A stretch of DNA of 64,000 nucleotides from Bacteroidales bacterium (GCA_016286055.1 JAEERW010000008.1:124001-188000), one strand, 5' to 3'; counted from the first letter of the stretch, positions 43,532 to 53,552 are shown. The notes: generated by a model from the letters alone, not told the origin. A program made the numbers and translations.

Positions 43532-44488
43532 TTAGAATACCGCTTTGGCTATCTCTCTGACGTTTTCGGTGCGGCCAACGCTGAAATAGTGGAGCGCGGG
43601 AACTCCGTGTTTCATCAGTTCTTTGCTCTGATTTACAGCCCATTCGATGCCTATTTGGTAAACTGCATCATCGTCTTTGGCGTTTTGTACTGCGTTGGCA
43701 AGGTCGGCGGGGATATCCAAGTGGAATGTTAGTGGAATTACATCAAGGTCGCGTTTTTTGCCTATCGGCTTGATTCCCGGAACAATCGGCACTTTAATGC
43801 CAGCCTCGCGACAACGGCGTTCCCACTCAAAAAACTTGGCATTGTCGAAAAACATCTGAGTAACAATGTAGTCGGCTCCTGCGTCAACCTTGGCTTTGAG
43901 ATACTTCATGTCGGTTTGGAAGTTTGGTGCTTCGGCGTGTTTTTCGGGATAGCCTGCCACTCCCACCGAAAAGTTGGTAGCCTCGGTGTTTTTAAGGTCT
44001 TGATCAAGATAAATGCCTTTGTTTAAGTTCATTATCTGCTTAACCATCTCTTCGGTGTGAGCATATCCGCCCGGTTCGGGAATAAAATAGCGTTCGCCTT
44101 TGGGAGCATCGCCACGAAGTAGAAGTATGTTTTCGATTTCCAAGAAGTTAAGGTCGATGAGGATATTTTCGATGTCTTGTTTGGTCATTCCACCGCAGAT
44201 GAGGTGCGGTACTGTGGTAACGCTTGGAAACCTGTTGCGTATGGCGGCGGCAAGTGCTACTGTGCCCGGACGTTTACGAACGAGTTTTTTTGACATCACA
44301 TTGTTGTCGATCTGTTTGTATACAGTCTCGTCTTGATGATAGGTAATGTTGATATTCAATGGGTTAAACTCGGTAAGGAGTTCAATTTTTTCGTATAGGC
44401 TCTTGGCGCTGTGACCCACGAGCGGAGGCACTATCTCAAACGAGAAATGCGTCTTTTTTGCGTTTTTGAGAATTTCAGCTATTTTCAT
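43532..44488 (-). CDS. metF: Methylenetetrahydrofolate reductase
   Basis: 318 residues from the ATG at 44488 (MKIAEILKN; 16 upstream codons excluded). Reduces 5,10-methylene-THF to 5-methyl-THF with FAD for methionine synthesis. Motifs: FSFEIVPPL, NITYHQDE, PHLICGGMTKQDIE, LLLRGDAPKG, and D-AGADYIVTQMFFDNAKFF for the folate site; C-terminal GVPALHYFSVGR. Monocistronic on the minus strand. Confidence 0.95.
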   Translation of the reverse strand: MKIAEILKNAKKTHFSFEIVPPLVGHSAKSLYEKIELLTEFNPLNINITYHQDETVYKQIDNNVMSKKLVRKRPGTVALAAAIRNRFPSVTTVPHLICGGMTKQDIENILIDLNFLEIENILLLRGDAPKGERYFIPEPGGYAHTEEMVKQIMNLNKGIYLDQDLKNTEATNFSVGVAGYPEKHAEAPNFQTDMKYLKAKVDAGADYIVTQMFFDNAKFFEWERRCREAGIKVPIVPGIKPIGKKRDLDVIPLTFHLDIPADLANAVQNAKDDDAVYQIGIEWAVNQSKELMKHGVPALHYFSVGRTENVREIAKAVF

Positions 44489-44779
44489 TTTGAAATATAT
44501 TTTTATACAAAGGTGAAAAAAATTTTTAAAAAACATTCATTCTTTCATTCTCTTTACTTATTTTTATGCCATAATTTTTTTGTCTACATTATATATATAA
44601 TTTATGTATACAAAATATAAAATATTCACGATGGCGTGTTTCGGCATAAAAACTATTGATGCCGAGAGTGAAAATAGTCTATGTGATAATTTGTTTGGTG
44701 ATAAAGAATTTATTGAGTAGTAAATTATTAATGATAATTATTTAAACAAAAGATATAAACACATTCATCATTATAAAAT
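44489..44779. other. AT-rich divergent region between metF and ettA
   Basis: 291 bases. A CACCTTTG on the minus strand (44502-44509) may be part of the metF promoter. A short plus-strand frame at 44604-44720 is listed separately. ATATATATA tracts occur near 44591. No convincing consensus promoter for ettA was identified. Confidence 0.4.
44604..44720 (+). CDS. Possible small protein of 38 residues
   Basis: An ATG-led frame with internal Met (MACFGIKTIDAESENSL) and an acidic end (GDKEFIE), 59 bases ahead of ettA. No family is recognised and no start signal is evident; it may be chance or a remnant. Listed because the composition (two Cys, ordered acidic C-terminus) differs from the surrounding AT tracts. 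Confidence 0.2.
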   Translation: MYTKYKIFTMACFGIKTIDAESENSLCDNLFGDKEFIE

Positions 44780-46462
44780 ATGGCAGAAGAAGCACCGAAA
44801 ATCATTTTCTCGATGTCGAGGGTGTGCAAAACTTTCCCTCCGGCAAAAAAAGTATTAAATAATATCAGCCTCTCGTTTTTTTACGGGGCAAAAATCGGCG
44901 TTATCGGTCTCAACGGCTCTGGTAAGTCGTCGCTACTGAAAATTATCGCCGGCGTTGACAAGAATTTTGAGGGCGACCTTGCATTCGCAGCCAACGAATA
45001 TTCTGTTGGTTACTTGGAGCAGGAGCCTAAGTTAGACAACTCAAAAACCGTTAAAGAAGTGGTTCAGGAGGGTGTACAGCCCATTGTTGACCTTCTTAAC
45101 GAATACGAGGCTATCAACCAAAAGTTTGCCGAGCCTATGGACGACGACGAGATGAACAAACTCATCGAACGTCAGGGCGAACTTACCGAACTGCTTGACC
45201 ATCACGATGCTTGGGAACTCGACAACAAACTTGAACGCGCTATGGGTGCGCTCAACTGTCCTCCCGACGACCAAAAAGTAGAAACTCTTTCTGGTGGTGA
45301 ACGCCGCCGTGTGGCTCTCTGCCGTCTGCTTTTGCAAGAGCCTGACGTATTGCTACTTGACGAGCCCACCAACCACCTTGATGCCGAAAGTATCGATTGG
45401 CTTCAACAACATCTTCAACAATATAAAGGTACGGTTATTGCGGTTACCCACGACCGTTACTTCCTCGATAGCGTTGCAGGATGGATTCTTGAACTCGATA
45501 GGGGAGAGGGTATTCCGTGGAAGGGCAACTACTCATCGTGGCTCGACCAAAAGGCAAAACGCCTTGCTATGGAGGAGAAAACAGCATCTAAACGCCGCAA
45601 AACTCTCGAACGCGAGTTAGAATGGGTTAATATGAGTCCTAAGGCTCGTCAGGCAAAAGGCAAGGCACGTCTTAACGCTTACGAAAAACTCTTGAACGAA
45701 GACGTAAAAGAGCGTGAGGAAAAACTCGAAATCGTTATCCCTAACGGTCCTCGCTTGGGTGATAAAGTTATTGAGGCTCACGGAGTTTCTAAGGCTTACG
45801 GCGACAAGTTGCTTTATGAGAATCTTGAATTTACACTTCCGCCAAACGGCATTGTGGGCGTTATTGGTCCTAACGGTGCGGGCAAAACCACACTTTTCCG
45901 CTTGATTATGGGCTTAGAAAAACCCGACAGCGGCACATTCACCGTTGGCGATACTGTTAAAATCGCCTACGTAGACCAGCAGCACTCGCAAATCGACCCT
46001 GAAAAGACTGTTTTCCAAGTGATTTCGGGCGGTACTGACGATATCCGCCTTGGCAACAAAACTGTAAACGCAAGAGCATACGTATCAAAATTCAATTTCT
46101 CGGGTAGCGACCAAGAAAAGAAATGCGGAGTACTTTCGGGTGGCGAACGAAACCGTCTGCACCTTGCCCTCGCACTTAAAGAACACGCAAATGTTATTCT
46201 CTTAGACGAACCTACCAACGATGTGGATGTTAACACTTTACGTGCGTTGGAAGAGGGTCTCGAAAATTTTGCAGGCTGTGCCGTAGTTGTTAGCCACGAC
46301 CGTTGGTTCCTCGACCGTATAGCCACACATATCCTTGCATTTGAAGGCGATTCGCAGGTAAAATTCTTTGAAGGCAGTTATTCCGAATATCAAGAAAACT
46401 ACCGCAAACGTATGGGCGACGCAATTCCTACAAGGTTTAAGTATAAGAAACTGATGGATTAA
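44780..46462 (+). CDS. ettA: Energy-dependent translational throttle protein EttA (ABC-F)
   Basis: 560 residues with two ABC domains and no membrane segment. First: GLNGSGKSSL Walker A, LSGGERRRVALCRLL signature, VLLLDEPTNHLD Walker B. Linker PtIM helix (EKTASKRRKTLERELEWVNMS). Second: GPNGAGKTTLF, LSGGERNRLHLALAL, VILLDEPTNDVD. The N-terminal FSMSRVCKTFPPAKKVLNNIS and length match EttA specifically. It gates the first peptide bond on the ribosome according to energy charge. Ends at a bidirectional terminator. Confidence 0.95.
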   Translation: MAEEAPKIIFSMSRVCKTFPPAKKVLNNISLSFFYGAKIGVIGLNGSGKSSLLKIIAGVDKNFEGDLAFAANEYSVGYLEQEPKLDNSKTVKEVVQEGVQPIVDLLNEYEAINQKFAEPMDDDEMNKLIERQGELTELLDHHDAWELDNKLERAMGALNCPPDDQKVETLSGGERRRVALCRLLLQEPDVLLLDEPTNHLDAESIDWLQQHLQQYKGTVIAVTHDRYFLDSVAGWILELDRGEGIPWKGNYSSWLDQKAKRLAMEEKTASKRRKTLERELEWVNMSPKARQAKGKARLNAYEKLLNEDVKEREEKLEIVIPNGPRLGDKVIEAHGVSKAYGDKLLYENLEFTLPPNGIVGVIGPNGAGKTTLFRLIMGLEKPDSGTFTVGDTVKIAYVDQQHSQIDPEKTVFQVISGGTDDIRLGNKTVNARAYVSKFNFSGSDQEKKCGVLSGGERNRLHLALALKEHANVILLDEPTNDVDVNTLRALEEGLENFAGCAVVVSHDRWFLDRIATHILAFEGDSQVKFFEGSYSEYQENYRKRMGDAIPTRFKYKKLMD

Positions 46463-46482
46463 TGTTATATTTATAATAAAAT

Positions 46483-46516
46483 GCTCTGATAATAATTTTG
46501 TTATCAGAGCTTTTTT
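46483..46516. terminator. Bidirectional terminator between ettA and the STAND-FGE gene
   Basis: GCTCTGATAA (46483-46492) and TTATCAGAGC (46501-46510) form a perfect stem with loop TAATTTTG, followed by six T; the stem serves both convergent genes. Confidence 0.85.
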
Positions 46517-46523
46517 ATTATTA

Positions 46524-49500
46524 TTAGTTATCTATTTCAAGAACAAGGCGGAAACCGATGTTGTCTCCTTTTGTGTCTGGGAAAGCGCAATCACGATGGA
46601 ATACTCTGCATGTTTCATCTCTGCTTCTAAAACTACCACCTCTAAGTACTCTCGAATAACCTATTCTTGATCCTATAGGGTTGTCTTCTTCTTTGGTAGT
46701 GTACAAACCAAAGAAATCTTCGCACCATTCTTTCACATTCCCCGACATATCATAAATTCCAAGCTCATTTGGTTTTAATATTGTGCTATGAACCGTATAT
46801 GCTCCCATATTCCTATTTTTTTTCTTTGTGAAAGCAACCTCAAATAGCTCATCACTTCCGCTGTATTTGAAATTTTTTTTACTCATATTGCCGCCTCGAG
46901 CCGCAAATTCCCATTCTGCTTCAGTTGGTAATCTAAACGTAAGATTTTCATCCTGTTTTAGCTTATTAAGTTCTTGAATAAAATCTTGGACTTCTTTCCA
47001 TGATACATTCACTTTCGGGCAATCGGCATTAGCTTTTTCTTTAGCGTTTTTATTCTTAATACTATTCCATATTTTATTAGTAACAGGGGTTTCTCCGATA
47101 TAATAGTCGCTTACAGTGACTTTGTGGACTGGTTTTTCTGGATCTCTATCTTTATCCTCATTAGATCCCATATTAAAAGATCCCCCTTTTACATAAATCA
47201 TCTTAAACGAAATATCGTTGATGTGAATCTCTTTTGTTTCGGTTGGGTCTTTCAACTGTTTTACCTTGCCATTATTTTGTATGATATAACGCTCGCCATT
47301 TGCATTGAGAAGATATGTTTTGAATTTATCTCTATAATGTTTAAACTCAATTTTGTGGTACATCATTCCATTAATTTCACGACCGTTAATCTTGTTTTTG
47401 CCATCAAACGCTTCTATGCTTTTTACTCTATTTCCTTCTTTATTTTTGGTGAGTATTATGTGGGTTACCCCATTTGAATCTTTTGTTTTATGATCTGTTT
47501 TATCTAAGAATTCTGTCTGAACATAATGCTCGTTATCGTTGTCGAAATATGTATATTGTTCACCGGCGATGCCTTTTACGTTATCAATGCATGGTTCATT
47601 ATCTACGTTATAGTATTTAGTTCTTTGGATTTTGCCATTTCCATTAGTATCGTAAATAAATTCTATTTTGTGGACTCCTGAATCGCTTTTTTCTTCGTCT
47701 TTATTAGGGTAATGATATGTAGTTTGTTCTTTATTGCCATTTTCTTTATTATATTTGTAAAGGGATATACTTTTGATATCGTTGCTATGCTTGTTGTTTT
47801 GGTCGTCGTCGTAGTATTCAATTGAAATTTCATTGAATTGATATTTAGTTCCACCGAGAAACTTTCTGCTTTTTTCACGCCCAAGATGATCGTGCTCCGA
47901 CTCATACCCATAATTGCCGTCAACTATGTGGCGAATAATAAATTTAGATGTGTTATCAGATATTTCCTTGTCAAGGTCTTTCAAAAAAGACTTTATGTTA
48001 TTAATATTGAGAGCCTTTTCCCTTAAGTCGTTTACATCGTTGTGACTTATGTTTAAGAAATATGTTTTTTTAGGGTATTGATTATCAACAGTATCGTATT
48101 TGTAATAAATAGCGTTGTATCCCGATTCTGGTAATGTAACCCTGACATCGTTAGGCAGTTCCTGATTGGAATTATCAGGTGGCGTATAAAAATCTTTGTG
48201 TTCCTCTTTCCTTACGCAAAACTCTTTTAAAACAATTCTGTCGTAATCGTCAAAATAGAATCTTACCTTATGAAAACCTGTAGGAATCACCACCTTCTGA
48301 ATGTTGCTATCGTGGTTTTCTCTGGTTTCAAACGAAATGTTATATATTTTGTCGTTTTCAATTTTAACTCTGAAGTGGGTGAAATATGCTGGCAAATCGT
48401 GATAGTCTTCGTATTCGTCCATCATAGTTTGCATCTTAAATCTATCGTTGAGGGCTATTGTTACAATTGCCGAACTTGCTTTGTCGTAGTTTATTTTTTT
48501 AAGCTGGTGAATAGAATCTGTAGAAAAGTCAACAATGCTGTTTTTGTCGCCTTCCATAAAATTCATTGTGCTCATGATAGACGAATAGGTGTTCCACGGT
48601 CCAAAGATGCTGTCTACAAAGCAGTTGGTTTCTTTTAATCTGCCTTGCAGAGTAAAGTAAATGTTTGGCGTATAGCGTTTTGCGTTGTTCTGGCTGATTT
48701 TGTAGTTGTCCATATTCGTTTTGGCCATTTCGCACAAACGGTCGTGACGGAATTCGAGCATGTTTTCGTTGTTGCCCTTGTTGAGCTCGGTAAATAATTT
48801 GCAATTCTTTATCACATTGCCAATTTCAGTTCTAACATTGTTTGCCGTGTGGCTTTTATTGCGGTAGACATATTTATTCAGCTCTTTCCTCAGAATGTTC
48901 TTTTCTTCAATGCCCTTGGATTGGTTATTAATTAGTTTGGGCTTTAGTATATCATGTTTGATTAAATGACACACAATGTCTTTTATTTGTATATCGAGGA
49001 ATTGTATTGACCTATTTCCCAATTCGCACAATAGATTGTTTTGGTATACTTTCACCTTTGTGCATTTATTGTTGATAAGTTCGCAAAGCTTTTTGTCGTC
49101 GATAATGTTGGTAGAAAACAGTATTTCTTCTTCCTTATTGAATTCGCCTTTACTTTTGATACTGTTTTTAGTTAGTGTGATAGTTTTGATAATATCGCAG
49201 GCAATGTCTTTTTTGAGATTTGAAAGATAGTCATTATTGATGCCGCATATTTCATACAACCCATTTCTGGTGTCAATGATGCCTTTTTTTATGATGTTAC
49301 AAAACCACTCCTTTTTCTTTTTTAAATCTATATCTCCGTAAATAGCTTTGTCAAATAGCTTGCACAAATCGTCCAAATATGCCGATTGACGATATAATCC
49401 ACTATCTGACAATAGTTTGTCTTGTAATTCGTATATTGCTTGATTAAGATTTAGCAAAAGTTTTTCACGTACAGTGTCGTTGGCGCATTTGTTAATAGAA

Positions 49501-51128
49501 TCTATCAGGCTGAACCCTTTTAAATTGTTGATTAGAACTTGCCGTATGCTTTTAGTATTGCTGCCTCGGTCGTCTAATTCATTATCGTTGAGCTTGCCGT
49601 ATGCGTAATTGCTGATATGGATGGCGGCTTGCTCTTGTTGAGCATCATTGCTGCTATTGAAAAGATTGTCAATGTGTTGTTTTAAATGATTTGTGTTAGA
49701 TTTAGTATTATTAGTAATTAATTTCCCCAACTTTGTATTTTCCCATGTGTAGGTGTCTTTATTTACCGATGAACGAATATATTTGATTAAATCCGCGTAT
49801 GATTCCATTTTTTCGTGATATAAAACACTGTCGAGGTATAGACCTATGGATTCATCATCGTACGAACAATTATCATTACAGTTGTTTATGAATTTGTTGA
49901 AAATTGTTTGCAGGTTTTCTTTGATGACATTTAATTCGGTGCGATTTTCGAGAATTTTTGCGATGTAGTCCTTTTTTTCTTTATTTCTTTTGTCGCTTCC
50001 TTGTTTTAAAGATTTGATTCTATCGTTATAAAAATCGGAAAGGATATTGGTAAATAGTTCGCTGATTTTATCATTTATATTTATGACTTCTTTTTGGAAC
50101 AAATCTGTTCTTATTTCTTCAGTTTCAGCGTTAATTGATTTATTATAACAATTTTCCCACACTTTATACAATACTACCGACAATGTCATAGTGTCAACTC
50201 GATAGTCTGTTTTGTTGTCGGTATCATCAAAATCTTCTTTATTGTTTAGGATGGTTTTAATAAGTTCGTATGAATTCAATCCTTCGAATAGGCCTTTTGG
50301 TTTGAAATCGTCGCAAGCCATCATAATATCCCGTGCCTGGTCGTCGTCGAGGTTTTCTAAATAATAAATGTTGTGGGCAAGTACAGGATAATGTCCTGAA
50401 TATGACTCTATATCATATAGAAATTCTTTCCGAAGAGAGATGAGGAATCTGTGCAGAGTTTTTTCGTTTGAGTACTTGTCGTAGATTTCTTTTGTTGGGA
50501 ATAATTTTTCGCTGCCTTGACTTATCTCTTCAATGTATTCATAATAAGGAGAATATGAGTTGCTCATTATTTCATATATTTTGAATACTCTGTTTATCTC
50601 CTTGATGTTTAAATCTAATTGAAACAGCTCTTCGAATTGGTCAAGAACAATCAGAAAGTATAGTTTTAAGCCTCTCTTTTTAAAAATACGCAAGAAAAGT
50701 TTGTCCCACAACGAAATATTGTCGTATACTGCACACTCGTATTTGCTATCTATGTTGTTTTTTTTGATGCAAACTATGTCGTCTTCGTATTCTTTAAGTT
50801 TGTCGTTGATTCTTTCGTTGATTAATTCCCAAAACTTGCTGGCATAGTTGTTTCTGTTATCTAAGTTGAAAACCTCTTTTGGTGTGATTTTTATTGTGAT
50901 AAAATTGTACTCCTTTAGCCTCGGGGTGATGCCTGCATTAATCAATGAAGATTTGCCACATCCAGAATATCCGGCGAGTATGGTACTGGTTGTGTTGAGA
51001 ATGATATCGGTTAGTTCTGATGATTCCTCATTTCTGCCCCAAAAATACATCTCATCGTATTCGGTATATGTGTAAATTCCCATATAAGGATTTACTCTTT
51101 TGCTTTCTGAATTCTTAGTGGTTCCCAT
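46524..51128 (-). CDS. STAND ATPase with C-terminal FGE-sulfatase-like domain
   Basis: 1534 residues. N-terminal YMGIYTYTEYDEMYFWGRNEE precedes Walker A (53-61, GYSGCGKSS) and Walker B with Asp163 (LIVLDQFEELF), an nSTAND-type NTPase. A long alpha-helical region (about 300-860) follows, then a beta-rich middle with WG/YD-like units (HKIEFIYDTNGNGKIQRTKYY), and a C-terminal formylglycine-generating-enzyme-like domain (about 1300-1534; MIYVKGGSFNMGS, FRLPTEAEWEFAARGG, GIYDMSGNVKEWCEDFF, SRVLRGGSF). The first catalytic Cys of true FGE (GGSFxC) is Arg here, so the domain is probably a binding module. It starts 5 bases after the TIR gene, forming a two-gene operon. Codon use is strongly AT-rich compared with flanks. 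Confidence 0.88.
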   Translation of the reverse strand: MGTTKNSESKRVNPYMGIYTYTEYDEMYFWGRNEESSELTDIILNTTSTILAGYSGCGKSSLINAGITPRLKEYNFITIKITPKEVFNLDNRNNYASKFWELINERINDKLKEYEDDIVCIKKNNIDSKYECAVYDNISLWDKLFLRIFKKRGLKLYFLIVLDQFEELFQLDLNIKEINRVFKIYEIMSNSYSPYYEYIEEISQGSEKLFPTKEIYDKYSNEKTLHRFLISLRKEFLYDIESYSGHYPVLAHNIYYLENLDDDQARDIMMACDDFKPKGLFEGLNSYELIKTILNNKEDFDDTDNKTDYRVDTMTLSVVLYKVWENCYNKSINAETEEIRTDLFQKEVININDKISELFTNILSDFYNDRIKSLKQGSDKRNKEKKDYIAKILENRTELNVIKENLQTIFNKFINNCNDNCSYDDESIGLYLDSVLYHEKMESYADLIKYIRSSVNKDTYTWENTKLGKLITNNTKSNTNHLKQHIDNLFNSSNDAQQEQAAIHISNYAYGKLNDNELDDRGSNTKSIRQVLINNLKGFSLIDSINKCANDTVREKLLLNLNQAIYELQDKLLSDSGLYRQSAYLDDLCKLFDKAIYGDIDLKKKKEWFCNIIKKGIIDTRNGLYEICGINNDYLSNLKKDIACDIIKTITLTKNSIKSKGEFNKEEEILFSTNIIDDKKLCELINNKCTKVKVYQNNLLCELGNRSIQFLDIQIKDIVCHLIKHDILKPKLINNQSKGIEEKNILRKELNKYVYRNKSHTANNVRTEIGNVIKNCKLFTELNKGNNENMLEFRHDRLCEMAKTNMDNYKISQNNAKRYTPNIYFTLQGRLKETNCFVDSIFGPWNTYSSIMSTMNFMEGDKNSIVDFSTDSIHQLKKINYDKASSAIVTIALNDRFKMQTMMDEYEDYHDLPAYFTHFRVKIENDKIYNISFETRENHDSNIQKVVIPTGFHKVRFYFDDYDRIVLKEFCVRKEEHKDFYTPPDNSNQELPNDVRVTLPESGYNAIYYKYDTVDNQYPKKTYFLNISHNDVNDLREKALNINNIKSFLKDLDKEISDNTSKFIIRHIVDGNYGYESEHDHLGREKSRKFLGGTKYQFNEISIEYYDDDQNNKHSNDIKSISLYKYNKENGNKEQTTYHYPNKDEEKSDSGVHKIEFIYDTNGNGKIQRTKYYNVDNEPCIDNVKGIAGEQYTYFDNDNEHYVQTEFLDKTDHKTKDSNGVTHIILTKNKEGNRVKSIEAFDGKNKINGREINGMMYHKIEFKHYRDKFKTYLLNANGERYIIQNNGKVKQLKDPTETKEIHINDISFKMIYVKGGSFNMGSNEDKDRDPEKPVHKVTVSDYYIGETPVTNKIWNSIKNKNAKEKANADCPKVNVSWKEVQDFIQELNKLKQDENLTFRLPTEAEWEFAARGGNMSKKNFKYSGSDELFEVAFTKKKNRNMGAYTVHSTILKPNELGIYDMSGNVKEWCEDFFGLYTTKEEDNPIGSRIGYSRVLRGGSFRSRDETCRVFHRDCAFPDTKGDNIGFRLVLEIDN

Positions 51129-51133
51129 AGGCT

Positions 51134-53473
51134 TTATAATTTAAGTACTTCCCGAATTTTGTTGTACAAACCGTATTCGTCTGTGTTGGTTATCTCAATA
51201 GTATTGTTAGAATTGAAATTCAAGTCAAGGTTAAGTGGATCAAAGCATTTCTCTTTTGTGCCATTCATAACAGCAAGAGAAGGTGGTGTGTCTTGGTAAT
51301 GTTGATAATTACTTGCTTTTTCGTGTTGCTCATAGCCATTATAATTATGAGCGGAGGTAGTGTCAAAATAGTATATCTTCAGTTTATAATCTTTATTATC
51401 AGTATTCGTTTGTTTTTTGTGCCAGACAAAATTAAGCTTCAAATCATTCTTGGATAGTTTTTCTATTTTGTTCAAATAATTATCAACAAAATCTTTGAAA
51501 CCCCTTTCATCTCCAGGTAAATATGATACAAAACAATTGTTGAAGTTTTCTTTCCATTCTTTGTGGTATTTGTCTTTTAAGAATGTAAATCTTTCCATAA
51601 AAGCATCGATACTCTCGTCTTTGAGGATAAGACCATCGTTTGAAGTAATCAACCTGTCTGTTTTGTGGTCGACAATTGTATTACTAATTAGTGCGGTTTC
51701 TCTATTTTCGTTGTTGTTGGTTAGCCGTTCCCACATAAATCTCAGAGCCCAACTTGGGAAATTGGTACCGAGTGTTAATACAAATCTGTTGTTTAGCTGT
51801 CGATTATTTTTATTGTTGTAGTTGTATAGCGCTATGATGCAGGTATTTATAAAATTTACAATTTTCTCTTCGGAGAATATCATGTTTTGCGCTCCTGAGT
51901 ATCTGAGCAAATCTATAAAGATTAATTTGTCGCTGTTTTTATCTGTAATTTCTTTTTGCAACAATTTGATAAATGATCTATTATCTAACCCAGAGATATC
52001 CTTGGTGGAAGGAATTTCAAAATATTCATATAAAGAATGGTTTTTGACATTTTGTTCAAAACACTTTAAGAAGCAATTAAACATTTCATCTTCTTCCTTC
52101 TCATTCTTTATATTGTTTTGTTCTTTTGTTTTTTTGAATTGTTCTTTTTTTTTGAATTGTTCTTTTGCGTTTTTAATAATAGTGCTCACTTCGTCTTTAT
52201 GAGTATAGCGAGCGTATTCTTCGATCATATCCCAAATAATATTCTCGTCGCTGCCTGATATCTCACCATTTTTTAATTGATAATATGCGATTGTTTTGTT
52301 GGTATATTTTTGTACAGTGCCAAACAAGCTCTTAGAATAACCTATAGAAACAATGATATCAAACAAATTGCTCTGAATAAGAGTGGCTAAATCAGAGCGA
52401 CAAATAGCAACTTCTTTTTCATAATTGATTGAACCATTTTGAATTTTGTCTTTTTCTAATTTGTTGATTAATTCTCTATCATTATAATGTATTGCGTACC
52501 ATTCTCGAATGTTAGCTGGGGCTTCGTCGTTATTTTTTTGTATTGCCTCGGCAAACAATCTGCTATTGTAATAGTCTCCTAATCTGCCGTCTTTGGCAAT
52601 TTGAATGTTGGCAATATTATTTTTGTTGTCGGCACATCTGTACTTCAATATATTATCACCTACCACCAATACTGATTTTTTCCAAATAGCCTTTGTAATC
52701 TTATTGTCCAATTCCGGGTCATCATTACCAGTATTGTATCGGATTATGTATTTTTCCACAGTATTGGTGATGTTTGTGATAGTATTGTCGTCTGATGCTT
52801 TGAGGGTGCTATTATCCGTAACTTTTTGCAAAACATTATTTAATTCTTCCAAATAAAACCAATTGCTAAAGGCACGTTGTACTATGGCGGGATAGGCGTT
52901 ATTTCTTTTGTTGTATCTATCAACACATTGTTTCATGTAGTCCGCCCATCTGTCGTATAATGAATTCTTGTATTCTGGATTGGTGAAATCCCATTCTTGA
53001 ATTATAATACCATATATTTTTTTAATGGGTGTCTCGTTGTCAAAGTTAACATAGATGATCTTTTTGCCAAGAGTGTGCTTATGAATAAGGGTCCATTCGT
53101 ACATGCAATGCGGTGATGTAAAATATTTATCGCTCAATATGACAATAATTATTTTAGCATCACCAATTTGTCTCTCAAACAGTTCAATATTATCACCTGC
53201 CTCTACTGCTGTTTGATATATTAAAACGTTGATATTTCTGGATGTAAGACTTTCGCACAAATCTTCCACATATTTGGTTTTATTCTTTTTGCCTTTTTTG
53301 GTTTTTGTAAAAGATTGTTTACTTTCATCTTCGCTCGCATAAGATATATATACAGGTATATCCTGATTGATGGTATTATCGGTGTCTTTGTTTTGATGGT
53401 TTGTGCCATCTTCATTTGAAACATTATCCGATATGGACTCAGGGTTATCTTCTGCACAGTTTCCTTCTTCCAT
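51134..53473 (-). CDS. TIR-domain protein with SIR2-like region
   Basis: 779 residues from the ATG at 53473. Upstream starts at 53491 (ATG) and 53524 (TTG) are disfavoured because a consensus promoter at 53494-53525 would start transcription near 53487. After an acidic N-terminus comes a TIR domain (about 40-180): PVYISYASEDES, NINVLIYQTAVEAGDNIE, IIIVILSDKYFTSPHCMYEW, with the Glu of MYEW (about 126) at the catalytic position of NAD-cleaving TIRs. The remainder resembles a degenerate SIR2-like unit: SVLVVGDNIL, FDIIVSIGYSKSLF, and LTLGTNFPSWALRFMWERL, a motif seen in SIR2/TIR conflict proteins. Either domain could deplete NAD when triggered by the STAND partner (inference). Confidence 0.78.
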   Translation of the reverse strand: MEEGNCAEDNPESISDNVSNEDGTNHQNKDTDNTINQDIPVYISYASEDESKQSFTKTKKGKKNKTKYVEDLCESLTSRNINVLIYQTAVEAGDNIELFERQIGDAKIIIVILSDKYFTSPHCMYEWTLIHKHTLGKKIIYVNFDNETPIKKIYGIIIQEWDFTNPEYKNSLYDRWADYMKQCVDRYNKRNNAYPAIVQRAFSNWFYLEELNNVLQKVTDNSTLKASDDNTITNITNTVEKYIIRYNTGNDDPELDNKITKAIWKKSVLVVGDNILKYRCADNKNNIANIQIAKDGRLGDYYNSRLFAEAIQKNNDEAPANIREWYAIHYNDRELINKLEKDKIQNGSINYEKEVAICRSDLATLIQSNLFDIIVSIGYSKSLFGTVQKYTNKTIAYYQLKNGEISGSDENIIWDMIEEYARYTHKDEVSTIIKNAKEQFKKKEQFKKTKEQNNIKNEKEEDEMFNCFLKCFEQNVKNHSLYEYFEIPSTKDISGLDNRSFIKLLQKEITDKNSDKLIFIDLLRYSGAQNMIFSEEKIVNFINTCIIALYNYNNKNNRQLNNRFVLTLGTNFPSWALRFMWERLTNNNENRETALISNTIVDHKTDRLITSNDGLILKDESIDAFMERFTFLKDKYHKEWKENFNNCFVSYLPGDERGFKDFVDNYLNKIEKLSKNDLKLNFVWHKKQTNTDNKDYKLKIYYFDTTSAHNYNGYEQHEKASNYQHYQDTPPSLAVMNGTKEKCFDPLNLDLNFNSNNTIEITNTDEYGLYNKIREVLKL

Positions 53474-53493
53474 GGTTTCTCTTTTTTCCATTC

Positions 53494-53525
53494 CAAATAT
53501 AGTACTTATCTGTGCTATCTCCAAA
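53494..53525 (-). promoter_or_regulatory. Promoter of the TIR-STAND operon
   Basis: On the minus strand TTTG (53522-53525), 20 bases, TATATTTG (53494-53501): a consensus Bacteroidota promoter. Its position decides the TIR start codon in favour of 53473. Confidence 0.65.
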
Positions 53526-53552
53526 TATTTTTTGCTTTTTTTTACAATAATT

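Noticed and set aside
46527..46690. C-terminal end of the FGE-like domain as variable region of a diversity-generating retroelement
   Set aside because: The ending (RVLRGGSF...NIGFRLV) resembles DGR target proteins, but no reverse transcriptase, template repeat or accessory gene is present and the codons are not enriched for AAC as in typical variable regions.
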